In this document: positions 1 to 13,622 of the stretch, one piece after another | Layout: every line of letters starts with the position of its first letter | How positions within the stretch are numbered: the first letter of the stretch is position 1 | Assembly: GCA_037952775.1 (NCBI GenBank) | Contig: JBANAY010000003.1 | Location: 29,140,001-29,204,000, forward strand | Direction of reading: 5' to 3' | Length of the DNA: 64,000 nucleotides | Origin: Clonostachys chloroleuca | Lineage: Eukaryota; Ascomycota; Sordariomycetes; Hypocreales; Bionectriaceae | Program-made: the position numbers and the translations under genes | The notes under the pieces: generated by a model | What the model was told of the DNA's origin: nothing | The model's database searches: none | Seen by the model: the letters and a program-made list of their open reading frames with translations, nothing else

Positions 1-1432
1 CTACTATTACTATTACTAAGAAGTAATAGTAGAAAGAAATTAAGAAGAAATATAAGAAGATTTATATATACTATCTCTAAGAGGAGAAGGAGTATAAGGC
101 TATCTATTTTACCCTCTAGAAGTAAGTTTACTTTTTTATTTATTATTTTAAGCTTTATTTAACTATTTTATAGTACTCTAAAACTATAGATAGTTCTCTA
201 TAAGAGGTATTTAAACTTAATTCTTATAAATCTCTCTTATAGATAATATTAAAACGGCTTTAATAAGAATAAAAGCTCTTTTTCTAATTACTATAAGTAG
301 TATAAATTAAATAGCTTCTATAAGCTAATATAAGTTTTTTTTTATTTATTTAATACTTATTTTATAGCTAATATTAATATTTATAATCTTAAGAGTATTA
401 TTCTAATAGTACTCTTTTTCTTAAATTATATTTAAAAAACTAAAAGTCTAGCTCTTATAACTAATAATTCTATAAATACTTTTATTCTATAGTTTTAAAA
501 TTTATATACTAACTTTAAGAATAATTATAACTAAAGTACTATAAAGAAGAAAAGAAGTACTATATTATAACTAAGGTAGTTTTATATAGATACTATACTA
601 GTATATTCCCTTCCTCTAGAAACTCTTATCTTCTTTAAATAAGTATAATTTAGTTATTTTAATAAGCTTTTTAGCCTTTAGAAAGGAATTTTCTTTTATT
701 AGTTTATATTAGATCTTCTAGTTCTAAAATTAAGATCTTTTCCTTCTACTATAACCCTTATAATTAGAATTAAAGTTTATTTTACTACTTCTAATATTTA
801 TATATATAAAATACCTCTTATTATTATAGTTCTATAATAATATCTTCTATTAGGTTCTCTTTAAGTTTATTTCTTCTTTTTTTCTTAATCTTTTCTTTAA
901 TTTTAATTAGTCTAAGTTATCTATAGCTTTCTTAGAACTAGACTTCTTAAAGAGGTTTAATTAGACTATTAGTAATTAATTTTATATTTTATTTATAGGA
1001 AATATATATTATTTTATTCTGAATATACTCTTTTAACTAGTAATTATATATATCTATATATTTTAGCTTTATTTTTAACTTTTTAAGTAGCTATTAAAGA
1101 ATTCTAATTATCTATTAGTTATTATATATAAAATATAAATTAGATTTATTAAGCTTAATTCCTAGCTCTAAAATTAGTTTTTACTAGAATAACTCTTTCT
1201 TTATTATTTATATTAATAATAGTAACTTAGTTTCTATTATTAATATTATAACTATATCTTACTTATTAATCTACTAGCTAATTAAGTTACTAAATAGCTT
1301 TATTATATAGGCTTATAAACTCTTATAATTAAGTATATTATTAGTAAATAAAGTATTACTATAAACTTTATACTTATTTCCTTCTCTAAATTATAGAGTA
1401 AAATAATAAATAGTATTTAGATAATTTAAAAC

Positions 1433-1680
1433 TATAATAGTTAGATAACTTATACTAAACAGGGTTTAGAATAGGTTAGGGTTAAACTAATTAGAGTATT
1501 ATTCTGAGTAGTATAATCAGATTATCTTAGGCTATATAATATAAGTTACTATTAATATATAAGTATTATAGAGCTAGTAATAATAAATATATAGATAATA
1601 TTACTATAAGCTAGTAACTTTATTAATAATTATCTAAAAGAGTATTCTATTTAATAAAATAAATATATATATATATTAAG
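1433..1680 (+). repeat. truncated copy of the Gypsy-family LTR
   Basis: Starts with tataatagttag and follows the LTRs at 6234 and 13260 closely up to a run of tatata. It then diverges, so the last 110 bp or so of the LTR is missing. No partner LTR for this copy is evident, so it is a solo or truncated LTR. It keeps a few G/C bases lost in the other copies. Confidence 0.75.
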
Positions 1681-2090
1681 ATAATATATATAATATAGAA
1701 TATATTATTAATAATCAGTTAGTAGTATAGTTAATATATAAAATATTAACTATATTATTTAATTATATATAACTATATATAATAACTAAGGGTAGTTCTA
1801 TTAGGTAATATAGGGGTTATTTATAATAAAAACTTAATTTACTATTTTATAATATTATTAGCTAGAGTTAGTTATAAATCTAGCTAATTAGAAAACTATA
1901 AAAGCTATATCTAGTTTTAAAATTATTATAGTATATAAAATTAATTTAATATCTTATTTATACTAATTAGCTATCTTTTATATTACTATTCTATTATTTA
2001 GAAAAAGATTAGTTTTATCTATTCTTATTATCTAAGATATATAATCTATATATCTTTTCCAGATATATAGTTTATATTATCTATAAGTAT

Positions 2091-2306
2091 TATCAGTAGT
2101 TAACTAACAGGTTACTTAATAAGATATATAACTAGAGGTCTGACCCTGTATCTTATCCCTTAGAAGGGTATTATAGTAGAAGATAGAGAGCTTCAGTAAT
2201 TAATATAACTATAAGAAGACCTCTAATAGCAGGTTAGACTACTACTAGGCTCCTGTAATATACTTATAACCCCTTTACTCCTTTAAACTAACTCTTACCT
2301 CTAATA
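2091..2306 (+). repeat. left LTR of the 3.7 kb element
   Basis: 216 bp, beginning tatcagtagttaac and ending ctctaata. It pairs with 5619-5834 and is the better preserved copy, keeping for example aacaggttac where the right copy has aatagattac. It is flanked on the left by agtat. Confidence 0.8.
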
Positions 2307-3187
2307 TATTAATTACTCTATCTACTATAATAGGAAGGGACTATTAGGGTATATAAGTATATAAAACTATAACTAATAATTCTATAATATTTAACTAGTA
2401 ATTTACTAGTTATAGGCTGGAAAAACCTTTATTAGCCTTAGAATATAGAGAGATAAGATTCTATAATAAAATAGTTAATTTATAAGCTTTAGAAAAACTA
2501 TAAGCTAACTAGTAAGCTTATTATAGCTGTTAGGTGTATAATATATACTAACGGTTAGGTCGATTGACCTAATCTAGACCGACTGATCTACCTATCAGCT
2601 TATTACAGTAGTAAAGATAGAGAATAAAACTTAAGCTTATTATTATCCGTTTTACCTATACTAATAGCTTAGTAGTAAGTTAAAGGTATATAGTATAAAG
2701 AGATTAATAAAGAAGATAAAGAAGAATAAGAGTATATAAAAGAAAGAGTAATCTTTTTATATATTTAAATAGTAAGCCTATAAGTAAGTTATAAGATATC
2801 TATATATATCTTACTAGTAACTCTCTAGAGTATTATATATTAGTAGAATATAGATCTATAGAGATAATTACTATTAAACCTATAAGCTTATAAGCTTATA
2901 AGTACTAAAATAAATAATAAGTCTATATTTATAAAGTTAAAAGTAGAAGACTATATATATATTACTTATAAGTCTATAGTAGTTCTTAAGGGAATAAATA
3001 GTACTATAAGAAGTAAAAGTAATAAAGAAAAAGATCTCTTTATACTATTTCTATATCTAGCTCTATAAGTACTATAGGTATATTCTGTATTAGAGTATAA
3101 TCTAATAGTAAGTATCTTACTTACTTAAAGGGTTTTAGTTATATATAGAAAGTATATAGTTAGTCTACTTTTAGTATATATTTTAAA

Positions 3188-3245
3188 GAGTTAATTATAA
3201 CCTAGTAGCTTAAGAAGAGTTAACTATAACCTAGTAGCTTAATAG
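3188..3245 (+). repeat. two-unit 29 bp tandem repeat
   Basis: Two adjacent 29 bp units, each containing tataacctagtagcttaa, inside the LARD-like element. The units differ at a C/T position and near the end. It may be a remnant of a tandem array; no function is implied. Confidence 0.6.
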
Positions 3246-5618
3246 AGTATTACTATAACTATACTAGTCTTAGAGGGGTATTAAAAGAGCTACCTTATTA
3301 GGGAATACCCTATAATATATAGATACTAATTATTATAATAAACTAGCTATTAAGAAGAATAATATAAATAGAATAATTCCTATATAGAAGAAAAATAAGA
3401 AACTAGTAATAGAAAAGTAATAGAGTTATAAGAGTAAGAGAGTTATAAATAGTAAATTATACTTTTAGTATATTATAAAAAGAAGAGTATTATATAGATA
3501 TTACTACTAGTATACTATATTATATAAGTAAGAGAGAAGTAAGAGAGAAATAAGAGAATTATAAATAATAAATAGTACTATTAGTACTATAAATAAATAG
3601 AAAGTAATAGAAAGTAATTATAAATATTACTATTAGTATAATATAATAAATAAGTAAGAGAGTTATAAGAAAACTATTAGAAATTTACTACTAATTATTA
3701 ATCTTTATCTCTTATTTCCTCTAAATCCTTTTTATTTTAACTACTAATATTAGTATAGATTTAATTTAATTTACTAATAGTAATAGATTAATAAGTAAAA
3801 AGTAAAAGAATAATAAGAGAAATTAGAATACTATACTAAAGTATAGTAGTTATAATTAAGAGTAAATATAAAAGAGAAGAATTATAATATTATAGATATA
3901 CTATAATATATAAATAAAAGAGTTTTAATTACCTTATAATAGAAAAGAGAAAAAGTAGTATTTAGCTAACTAGAGTATTACTCCTCTAATACTATAAGAA
4001 TAAATAATAAATATAAAGATAAATTAAAAAGATAGCTAACTAATAGTACTACTATAAATATATAAGAGACTATCTAAGAACTAGTTTTTTACTCCTTCTT
4101 ATTCTCCTTATTCTCCTCTATAGAGAAGAAATTAAATACTATAAGTAGTATTATATAATTATTAAGAACTATATAGAATCTAGAGCTATAACTAGACTAA
4201 TAATAGATTAATAAGTAAATAGTAAGAAAGAAATAAGAGATATAAATATTAGCTTAGTAGGTAGCTATAGCTATTATTATTTAAAGATAGTTAACTATCT
4301 TAAGAAAAAGTTAATTATAAAAATAATTATAAGCTTAGTAAGCCTCTTACTTATAAATAGTAAGCCTAATAGTAGTTTAATTAGTAGTTATACTAATCTT
4401 CTTTTTTTATAATCTAAAGAGCCTAATATACTTTCTATTAAAGAGCTTTTAATTTATTCTATTTAGTAGTTAATAATAGACTAGTAATAAACTAGTAAGA
4501 AAAAAAACTTATCTTATTAATAATCTCTTTAGAGGTTTTAGCTATAAAGACTACTATAATAGTTTTATAACTACTACTAATTATAAATAAATAGAGTTTA
4601 TTATATATAGTATAGTATATATACTTTTCAGAATTAACTATTATAGGATTAGTAATTAGAATACTAAAGAATTTTAAGTTCTATAATAATAAATATATAC
4701 TATTACTATTATTATAATAGGTAGGAATTAGCTCTAAGTTATTAAAAGCTACTAATATAGCTAGATAGTAATAGTAGATCTTATTATTCCTATTAGTAGT
4801 TAGTAATAAATCTTAAGTATAGTATTAGTATTAAGCTTATATCTTTAAATTAAGGGTTTAATTCTCCTTAAGCTCTTTAGCTCTAGATAATATAGTAAGA
4901 GAGGAGGTAATAGATCTAGATATATTAGTTAAGTATCTTATATAATCTAATAGTAACTTAGAGAATACTTATATAATAATAGTAGTAATAGTATATTTAC
5001 TTTACTATTTTAAGTTAGTTATAATATATAGATATAGGTTATAATATTAAGATCTAGTTACTTATAAGAGATAATAATAATAATATATAAAGAAGGAAGA
5101 AATTAAGAAATAATAAAGAATAAATATAAGTTATAAGAAGAAGAGTTACTACTATTAAGTAAGTTCTTAATAACTCTTCTTTTATTAATCTTTTATATAT
5201 AATAGCTATATATAACTAAAAGGCTTATTATAGAGGCTATAATAATAATAGTAGTAATTTATTTATATATCTATAAGTTATAGATAAAGTACTTATAAGA
5301 GTATTATAAAGATAATTATATATAGTTATATTTAACTATTAAAAGATTTTATTATTATATAGCTTTAATAGAGATATCTCTATATAATTATAAACTATAA
5401 GCTAATAGTAATAGAAAGAATAGTTAGTAGTAAGATATAGGAGAGATATATAGTCTAAGTAACTATTACTTTTTTCCCTACTTATAGAAAGGTTTTTAAT
5501 AAGAATAGTAGGAAATCAGGATATAAAGTATTTTATATAGGAGGATAGCCTAAAGGTATTATAAGATTAATAGCTATATTATTAGTATTATAGATAATAC
5601 TAGTAAGGGAGAGTAATT

Positions 5619-5834
5619 TATTAGTAGTTAACTAATAGATTACTTAATAAGATATATAACTAGAGATCTAACCCTATACCTTATCCCTTAAAAGAGTATT
5701 ATAATAGAAGATAGAGAGCTTTAGTAATTAATATAATTATAAGGAGATCCCTAATAGTAGGTTAGACTGCTATTAAGCTCCTATAATATACTTATAACCC
5801 CTTTACTCTCTTGAACTAACCCTTATCTCTAATA
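5619..5834 (+). repeat. right LTR of the 3.7 kb element
   Basis: 216 bp direct repeat of 2091-2306, beginning tattagtagttaac and ending ctctaata. It is followed at once by agtat, the target-site duplicate. Confidence 0.8.
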
Positions 5835-6233
5835 AGTATAATATATTATACTTTTAGATAATCTCTATCCTATAGAACTATTAAAGCTTATTTTTACTAG
5901 TTAGATTATATCTTATCTTTAGAGCTTTAACTATAGTTTTTATAGTAGCTTTATTACTCTTTTTATATATAATAATAATATTATCTATATAGAAGAATAA
6001 TAAAATTCTTAATTTAGTATAATAATATAATTTATAGAGAATTAATATAAAATCTAGGTTTTATAATATTAAACTAAGCTCTATTTACTATAAAAAAGAT
6101 ATAATTTATAAGCTATAGAGTATTTTTTTAAATAATAAGATATTTAACTTCTTATTATACTTCCTATAACTAGATAGTATTTATATAAATATATTATCTA
6201 GTAGATTAGTATTTATAAATATATTTACTATAT

Positions 6234-6596
6234 TATAATAGTTAGTTAACTTATACTAAATAGGGTCTAGGGTAGATCAGGGTTAAACTAATTAGAGTAT
6301 TATTCTAAGTAATATAATTAGATTATTTTAAGCTATATAATATAAGTTACTATTAATATATAAGTATTATAGAGCTAGTAATAATAGATATATAGATAAT
6401 ATTATTAATAACTATCTAAAAGAGTATTCTATCTAGTAAAATAAATATATATATATACTAAGGGATTATTAAGATTTAGTAATAATTTTAAGTTAAAAAT
6501 TATAAGAATTATTATAAAATCTAAATAATCTAGTTATAGTTAGAGAGAAAAAGTAGGATCTATATATAATAGTATATATTAATTAAATTTATAATA
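6234..6596 (-). repeat. LTR of the Gypsy element (3' LTR in element sense)
   Basis: 363 bp direct repeat of 13260-13622. Its first bases, tataatagttag, match the less mutated copy at 44577, which reads tataacggttggg. The ancestral terminus was therefore probably TGTAACGG. Confidence 0.8.
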
Positions 6597-9344
6597 TAAT
6601 ATCCCCTCTCTATTAGTTATATCTTTAAGACTAGATTTAGTAGTCTAGTTAGTAGGTATATTAACTTTCTTTTATTTATTCCTTTATACTTCTTAGAATA
6701 ATATTTAACTATATATAGAAACCTCTTTATAAAAAGACTATTTAGTATAATTTTCTAATTAATACTATACTACTTAATTCTTTTATAATAAAGATAGAGT
6801 ATAGCTACTATAAAGTATATAGTTATAAGTATTTTAGCTCTAAGAGGTCTTTATTAAGATATTTCTATTATATTAAAAATAATTAAGCCTATTATAATAC
6901 TTAGAATCTAACTTCTAACTAGCTATATTAGATTACTAATTAGTATAAAAAGCTTAAGTTAGAGCTTAAGATAGTAGAAGAATAATATTAGCTTATAGAT
7001 ATAAAGATTTAATATCTTTATTAATAAAAGAAATTATAGCTTAATAAAATAATATAAGTAGTATCTTATAGTATTAATAGTATTAAAGAGTTTAAGTATA
7101 TTAAATAGAAGGAGATAGAAGAAGTAGTTTATAAAATAGCTTTTTCTTTAGAAGTTACTTCTTTATCTAAATCTATATTTTTAGAGATTAAAATTAATTT
7201 AGTATTCCTTTAGAATAATATAGAATTATTCCTTTTTTAATTTATTAGAATAGGTATTTCTAAGCTTAGTAATACTATTAGATAAACTTCTAATAATTCT
7301 TTAGATATTTAGTAAGTTCCTAGATATTATTATTATTAGTATATTCTTTCTATTTAATAAAATAGAATATTTATTTATTTCTAATTTCTTTTTTTAATAT
7401 TTTTTCTAGTTTATATTTTTCTTTATAGATCTTAATTAGATAATTTTAGTTTAAAGTATTTTCTAATATTTTTTTAAATAATAAGATATAAAAAACTAAG
7501 TAGATATATATTATATCTAGTAGTAATAGTTTATAGTTAATATCTAATTTTTTATTCTTAATCTTAAATAGTTTAAGTTTTTTATAATCTAATTTATTAC
7601 TTAGTTATATTATTATAATATTTTTATAAAGTAAATAGACTTTATCTTTTTTCTTTAAAATTAGTTTCTTTAATTTTATTTTATTATAGTATTTCTTTAT
7701 TCTTTCTTAGATAAATTCTAATTCTATTTTTATTTTTATATATAATAAATATAATATTTCTTTTATAAGTATAATAGTAGATATATTTAGTTTATTAAAT
7801 ATTTATTAGTTCTAGAATTCTAATTTATATTTATAATTTATATATATAGATATAAGTTAGATAGATTCTTATATTAAACTATTATATATAATCTATACTA
7901 TAGATAATAGTTATATCTAATTATCTTATTTATAATTAATATATATTTATAAGTATTATTCTAATATTTAGTTTAAATATTCTATTTATCTATTACTATA
8001 GGAATAGTAAGCTATTAAAAACTTATATTTAGTACTTATTTATACTATAAATAATTACTAAAACTTAAAAATAAAGATTATTTCTCTATCTAAGATTATT
8101 TCTTTAGATAATTTATAATAGCTAATTATATATTATAGGAATTAGTATATAAGGTTTTCTATAGAGCTTACTTTTTTATATAGAATAAAATATCTATATT
8201 TTATAAGTCTATTAATAATAACTAAGATATTATTATATTATATCTTTATTATAAACTCTATTAATAATAGTAGTTTAATAATATAATTAAAGAATATTAA
8301 TTACTATAATTATTCTAATACTTATACTAGTTTAAGTTCTTTATAGGGTTTATATTTTATAGATTTAATTTATATATAAATATTATATTCTGAAACTATA
8401 GTTTATATTTCTTTTTATAGATTAGAGTAATTATAATATTATTTTATCCTATTAAATATTTTCTTAATTTCTTAATATTCTAAGAGTAGATATTTATAGA
8501 TTTCTTTAATAAGTATTATTTTTATATCTTACTATAATATTTTAATATCTAGTATAGTATTTATCTAAACTTTAATATATATTATTTCTTTTAGTATAAT
8601 ATCTAAAGTTTATTATACTAAATATCCTTTATTATTTATTAAAAATAGTTATTTATTAGTTTTTAGAATTATTTATTTATATTTAGATTTCTAGCTAAAA
8701 GTATTAACTTTTCTATTTTCTAATTCTTTTTAATATATAATTTTATAGTTAAACTTAGATAAATATTTAGTATAGTATATTTATTATCTATTAAATTATT
8801 AGATTATAGTAAAATACTAAATATTTTTATAATCTATATATATTTTAATCTTATATTATATTTCTAGATAGTAGTATTTAAATTCTTTAAATATATATAT
8901 AATAATTATAAATTCTTTATTATAAATAGAGTAATTAAGTTCTATACTATATAATTTCTTTAAATAGAATACTATAGATATAATCTTTCTTTATTATCTC
9001 TTTAGCTAATTTATATACTAATTATAAAATCTAAAGTATTAGTTTTAAGTTCTACTTTCTTATTTAGATTAAATATCTATAGTATAGATTTATTAGTTAT
9101 ATAGTTTTTAATATTATTAAATATATTTTAATATTCTAAATTTTATTAAAATTCTTTTTTCTTTCTTATTAGATTATATAGAAGTATAGTAATCTTTCTA
9201 TAGTTTTTAATAAATTATTAATAGTAATTAATAAATCTAAGAAAAGTTTATATTTCTTTAATATTTATTAGTTCTTCCTATTTAGAAATTATAGTAATTT
9301 TACTTTTCTCTATTTATATTTTATTAGGTTATATAGTATATTCT

Positions 9345-9510
9345 AGAAAGTTAATTTTCTTAATATAAAACTAACTTTTCTTAAATTCTACTAAAAGATT
9401 TATATTTTCTAGTTTCTTTAAAACCTTATATATATATTCTTTATATATATCTAAATTATCTAAAAATATTAGAATATTATTAAAATATATAATTATAAAG
9501 ATATTAAGAT
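9345..9510 (-). pseudogene. remnant of Gypsy reverse transcriptase core
   Basis: Reverse-strand translation gives an FIIIYFNNILIFLDN-like string. It corresponds to the catalytic FVIVYxDDILIFS box of Ty3/Gypsy reverse transcriptases, with both catalytic Asp codons changed to Asn and Ser changed to Leu, exactly as expected from G-to-A and C-to-T mutation. The following thumb-like segment (KVLKKLE, LLVEFKK) is also readable, with a TAG in the place of a conserved codon. The enzyme is dead. Confidence 0.85.
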
Positions 9511-12500
9511 ACTTCTAAAGTATTTAATTAATTATTTATTAGAATATTATTAATATATTTATTAGTTTAAAAGATATAATAAAATACTTATATAAACTAA
9601 ACTTTATTCTAAATACTATTTTCTATTTATCTCCTTCTTTTATTTATATTAAGTTATAAGTTTCTTTTAGATCTAGTATAATAAACTACTATTTACTTTA
9701 TAACTAATCTTTAAATTCTATAATTAATAGTAAAGATATTCTATCTTTATATATAATCTTATTTAGCTAGTAATAGTTAATAATTAAATAGAGTTTACTA
9801 TTTTTCTTAGATATAAATATTATAAGGTATTCTATAGATAAAATTAATAGCTATATATAGTCTTTTACTAATATATTATTAATATATTTATAGAATATTT
9901 ATAACTAAGATTCTATAAAATTATAGAGTTTATAAAAGACTAGTTCTCCTCTATTAATAATAGAGATTTTATAATTCTATTAACTATATTATAATAATCT
10001 AGTTTTTAAGATTTCCTTAAATAGTTTATTATATTTTTAGTATTTCTTTAGAATATAATTTAGTTTTCCTCTTTTAAGATATTCTTCTTTATCTTTTTAT
10101 TATTATTCTTTTCTAATTTATTTATACTATAGATTAAACTTAATATTATAATTATATTTTTATTAATTTATTATATATATCTAATTAATAAAATCTATTT
10201 CTAAAGGTTATTCTAATTTTTATATCTAGCTTAAGATTTATTTTATTTATTATAATTCTTAATAGAATAGATTTTTTAGTATATTAGATTATAATACTAT
10301 TAAGATTATAACTATTATATTTATTTATTATTTTAAGTTATTATATTAGGTTTTTATAGTAGTATCTTTAGTTATTAAAAAATTATTATATTCTTCTAAT
10401 ATCTAATAAAATTTTATTTTCTATTAATTCTAATATAGATTTATAAGAGTATCTCTTTACTCTATATAGCTAGTAAATTAATCTATTAATAGATTTATAT
10501 TTTATAACTATAGTAATTCTAATATAATATTATAGGAATTTAATAGTACTAAATTATATATAATATTAAATCTCTTTTCTTAGATCTTAATTATAAAGTA
10601 ATTAGTTTTAAAATTAATAATTCTATTATTATACTTAAATAATATTCTATTTAGAGTTATAATATTATAGAACTTTTTCTTTATTTTTTATAATAAATAG
10701 AATTAGTTAATTACTACTAGTAAGATATAATTATATAATACTTTATAATCTATTTATATTATAAGCTAATATTTCTTAATCTTAATATCTATAATAATAT
10801 TAATTAAATTTCTTTTCTTAATAGCTTCTAGGGTTTTCTAATTTAATATTATTTTATTATACTATAGCTCTATTATAGTTAGTTTATATTATTTTTTATT
10901 TAATTAATTTATTATTTAAACTATTCTTATTTTTCTTTATTTTTAGATATTTATTTTAAAATATCTATAAGGGTTTTTAGCTTATCTATATAGCTAGAAA
11001 TAAATTATTTATATTCTCTTTTCTACTTATTTAATTCTTTAGTAATTATAGATATTTTATTATTAAAATAAGTTTTATTCTATTTCTTTTTATTAATAGA
11101 GATAACTTCTTATTTCTCTATATTACTACTTTTTCTACTATCTATTAGGGATAGTATATCTTATTTATAGTATTATTTTATTTTCTCTTCCTATAATTAA
11201 TACTACTATAGATATAGTTTAATAGGGTTTATATTATTATTACTATATTTAACTAGTTCTAATACTATTATTTTAGCTTTTAAATAGTTCCTATATTTTT
11301 AGTTATAATATCTTTTAATCTAATTATTATATTTAGCTATTATCTAATCTTTAAAGTTCTTATTTTTATATTATAACTTAATTTTAGCTTTCTTATAAAT
11401 TCTATATCTTAGCTCAGGGTATAGTTCTGCTAGTAGTTTACTATAGATATATTCTTTAGGGTATTTTTCTAAATTCTCCTTAAAGATAGTATATTATTTT
11501 ATAGTATATTTATTAGGTATTCTTCTATTAGGATATAGAAAGAAATTATTTTTTACTTTTATTATCTAATATATTAGATAATAATTATTATAATAAGTTA
11601 TTTAGAATTCTAGAGAGTAGCTATATATCTATATAGTCTCTATATAGATTAGTATTTTATATATACTATTATTAAGCTATATAATACTAATAGTATTATT
11701 TCTAAAGATAACTAGTTCTTCTAATATATCTAGATATTATTCTTATATCTTCTTATAATAATATATATAGAGTTTATTATATTTAGTTTTAATTTCTATT
11801 CTTATTTATTAGTATTATTTTTTCTTAATAGTATTTTATAGAATAACTCTATTAGTATAATAGAATATATATTTATATTTAGTAGATAGTTTAAATCCTA
11901 GGATTTATTTCTTTTATTTAAGCTTTTTTTTAAACTCTTAGAAGATCTATTAGATTTCTTCTTACTATTTCTTAATTATACTAAGTTTTATATATTCCTC
12001 AGGTTCTAATATTTCTCTAAAGATAGATATATTTCTTAAGGAAAATTTAGAAATTATAATATTTATAAGAGTTCCTTTCTAATTAATTCTATATATTATT
12101 TCTAAAACTTTAGTATTAATTTTTCTAATTACTTCTAATTACTTTTTATTATCCTTAATAAATTTCTAATTTTTTTTCTTTTTATTTTTTTTAGATTCTA
12201 AATATTAAGATAAAATATATCTAATCTTATTATAATTATAGTATTTATATTTTTCTATAGCTTCTAGCTCTATAGGTTTTATATATATTCTAAAGATTAT
12301 AATATACTACTATTATAGTTTTCTAGTATTAGTAAAATAATTTATTTTTTTATTATAAGTTTACTATTAGTACTATTAGTTATTAATCTTTATAGCTATA
12401 GTTATATACTTATAAATACTTACTAGCTAGTTTTTCTTATAGAGTTCTTTTTATACTTTCTTCTTTAGTTTATTAAAATAATAAGATATAGCTTATTCTT

Positions 12501-13259
12501 TATTCTATTTAGTTTTAACTAAAAGCTAAAGATACTTAGCACTAAAGATTATATATAATCCTTTTTAAGAAAGTAGGTTAATTTTATATTCTACTTTATA
12601 TTTCTTATTCTAAATTCTAAAGATTTATTAAAGAACTTCTATAAAGTAGTTAAAACTTATTATAATATTAATAGTTTATTAATTTCCTTATTTACTAAAG
12701 TATTTCTTTATAATAGATTTAAACTAATTAAGTATATTTTCTTTAAGTTATAAATAGATATATATAACTTTTCTTTTATTAGTTCTAAGAGTAATAAGAA
12801 AATAATTAAAATATATTTAGAGTTAAAGTATAAATCCTTAAAGTTAGTTTTATATTTTATTAAATATTTTAAATAGTAGTAGCTTAAATAGTTATTCTAA
12901 CTCTCTTTCTTAAATAGTAATTATAGTTTAAATCTAGAGATTAATATATATAGTAGCTTACTATACTATAAGAGCTATTATATTAGCTAATTCCTAGTAA
13001 GTATTTATAAAATATATATTAAACTAGTTAATTTAGTCTTATAAAAGCTATATATCTTTAGTATAATTATTATTATTATTACTACTATTATTATTATTCT
13101 TATCTATAGTATTATTTTTAATAGTTAGAGTAAATAGATTATTATTAGTAATAGGAGTATATTACTATTAAGCTTAAGATATTATAATAGTTATAATATC
13201 TTCTTTATTATTATATAATAATTAAGATAAAGTAATTAGCTAAATAAAAGTTATTAATA

Positions 13260-13622
13260 TATAATAATTAGTTAACTTATATTAAATAGGGTCTAGAGTA
13301 GATTAGAGTTAAACTAATTAGAGTATTATTCTAAGTAATATAATTAGATTATCTTAAACTATATAATATAAGTTATTATTAATATATAAGTATTATAGAG
13401 CTAGTAATAATAGATATATAGATAATATTATTAATAACTATTTAAAAGAGTATTCTATCTAGTAAAATAAATATCTATATATACTAAGGGATTATTAAGG
13501 CTTAATAATAATCCTAAGTTAAGGATTATAAGGATTATTATAAGATCTAAATAATCTAGTTATAGTTAGAGAGAAAAAGTAGGGTCTATATATAATAGTA
13601 TATATTAGTTAAATTTATAATA
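13260..13622 (-). repeat. LTR of the Gypsy element (5' LTR in element sense)
   Basis: 363 bp direct repeat of 6234-6596, ending in ttataata and followed by tatat, which also precedes the other LTR. It differs from its partner mostly by G/A and C/T changes. Confidence 0.8.

Larger units (their letters stand above)
2091..5834 (+). mobile_element. 3.7 kb LTR element, LARD-like, RIP-degraded
   Basis: Two directly repeated 216 bp termini (2091-2306 and 5619-5834) bound a 3.3 kb interior. They differ mainly by C/T and G/A changes. The five bases before the left terminus and after the right terminus are both agtat, a target-site duplication. A purine-rich stretch (aagggagag) lies just before the right terminus, like a polypurine tract, and suggests plus orientation. 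No reverse transcriptase or integrase motif could be recognised in the interior, which is also short for a coding retroelement. It is therefore best called a large retrotransposon derivative. A heavily mutated coding element with deletions is the alternative. Confidence 0.78.
6234..13622 (-). mobile_element. Ty3/Gypsy LTR retrotransposon, heavily RIP-degraded
   Basis: Bounded by 363 bp direct repeats (6234-6596 and 13260-13622) and flanked on both sides by tatat, a 5 bp target-site duplication, though in low-complexity DNA. On the minus strand, around 9345-9510, the translation still shows a Gypsy reverse-transcriptase core: YFNNILIF, the RIP-altered form of the YxDDILIF box, followed by a KVLKKLE and LLVE block typical of the segment after that box. 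The total of 7.4 kb fits a complete element. Almost all C and G have been lost, so no gene is functional. Gag would lie toward the 13 kb end and pol toward the 7 kb end. Confidence 0.85.
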
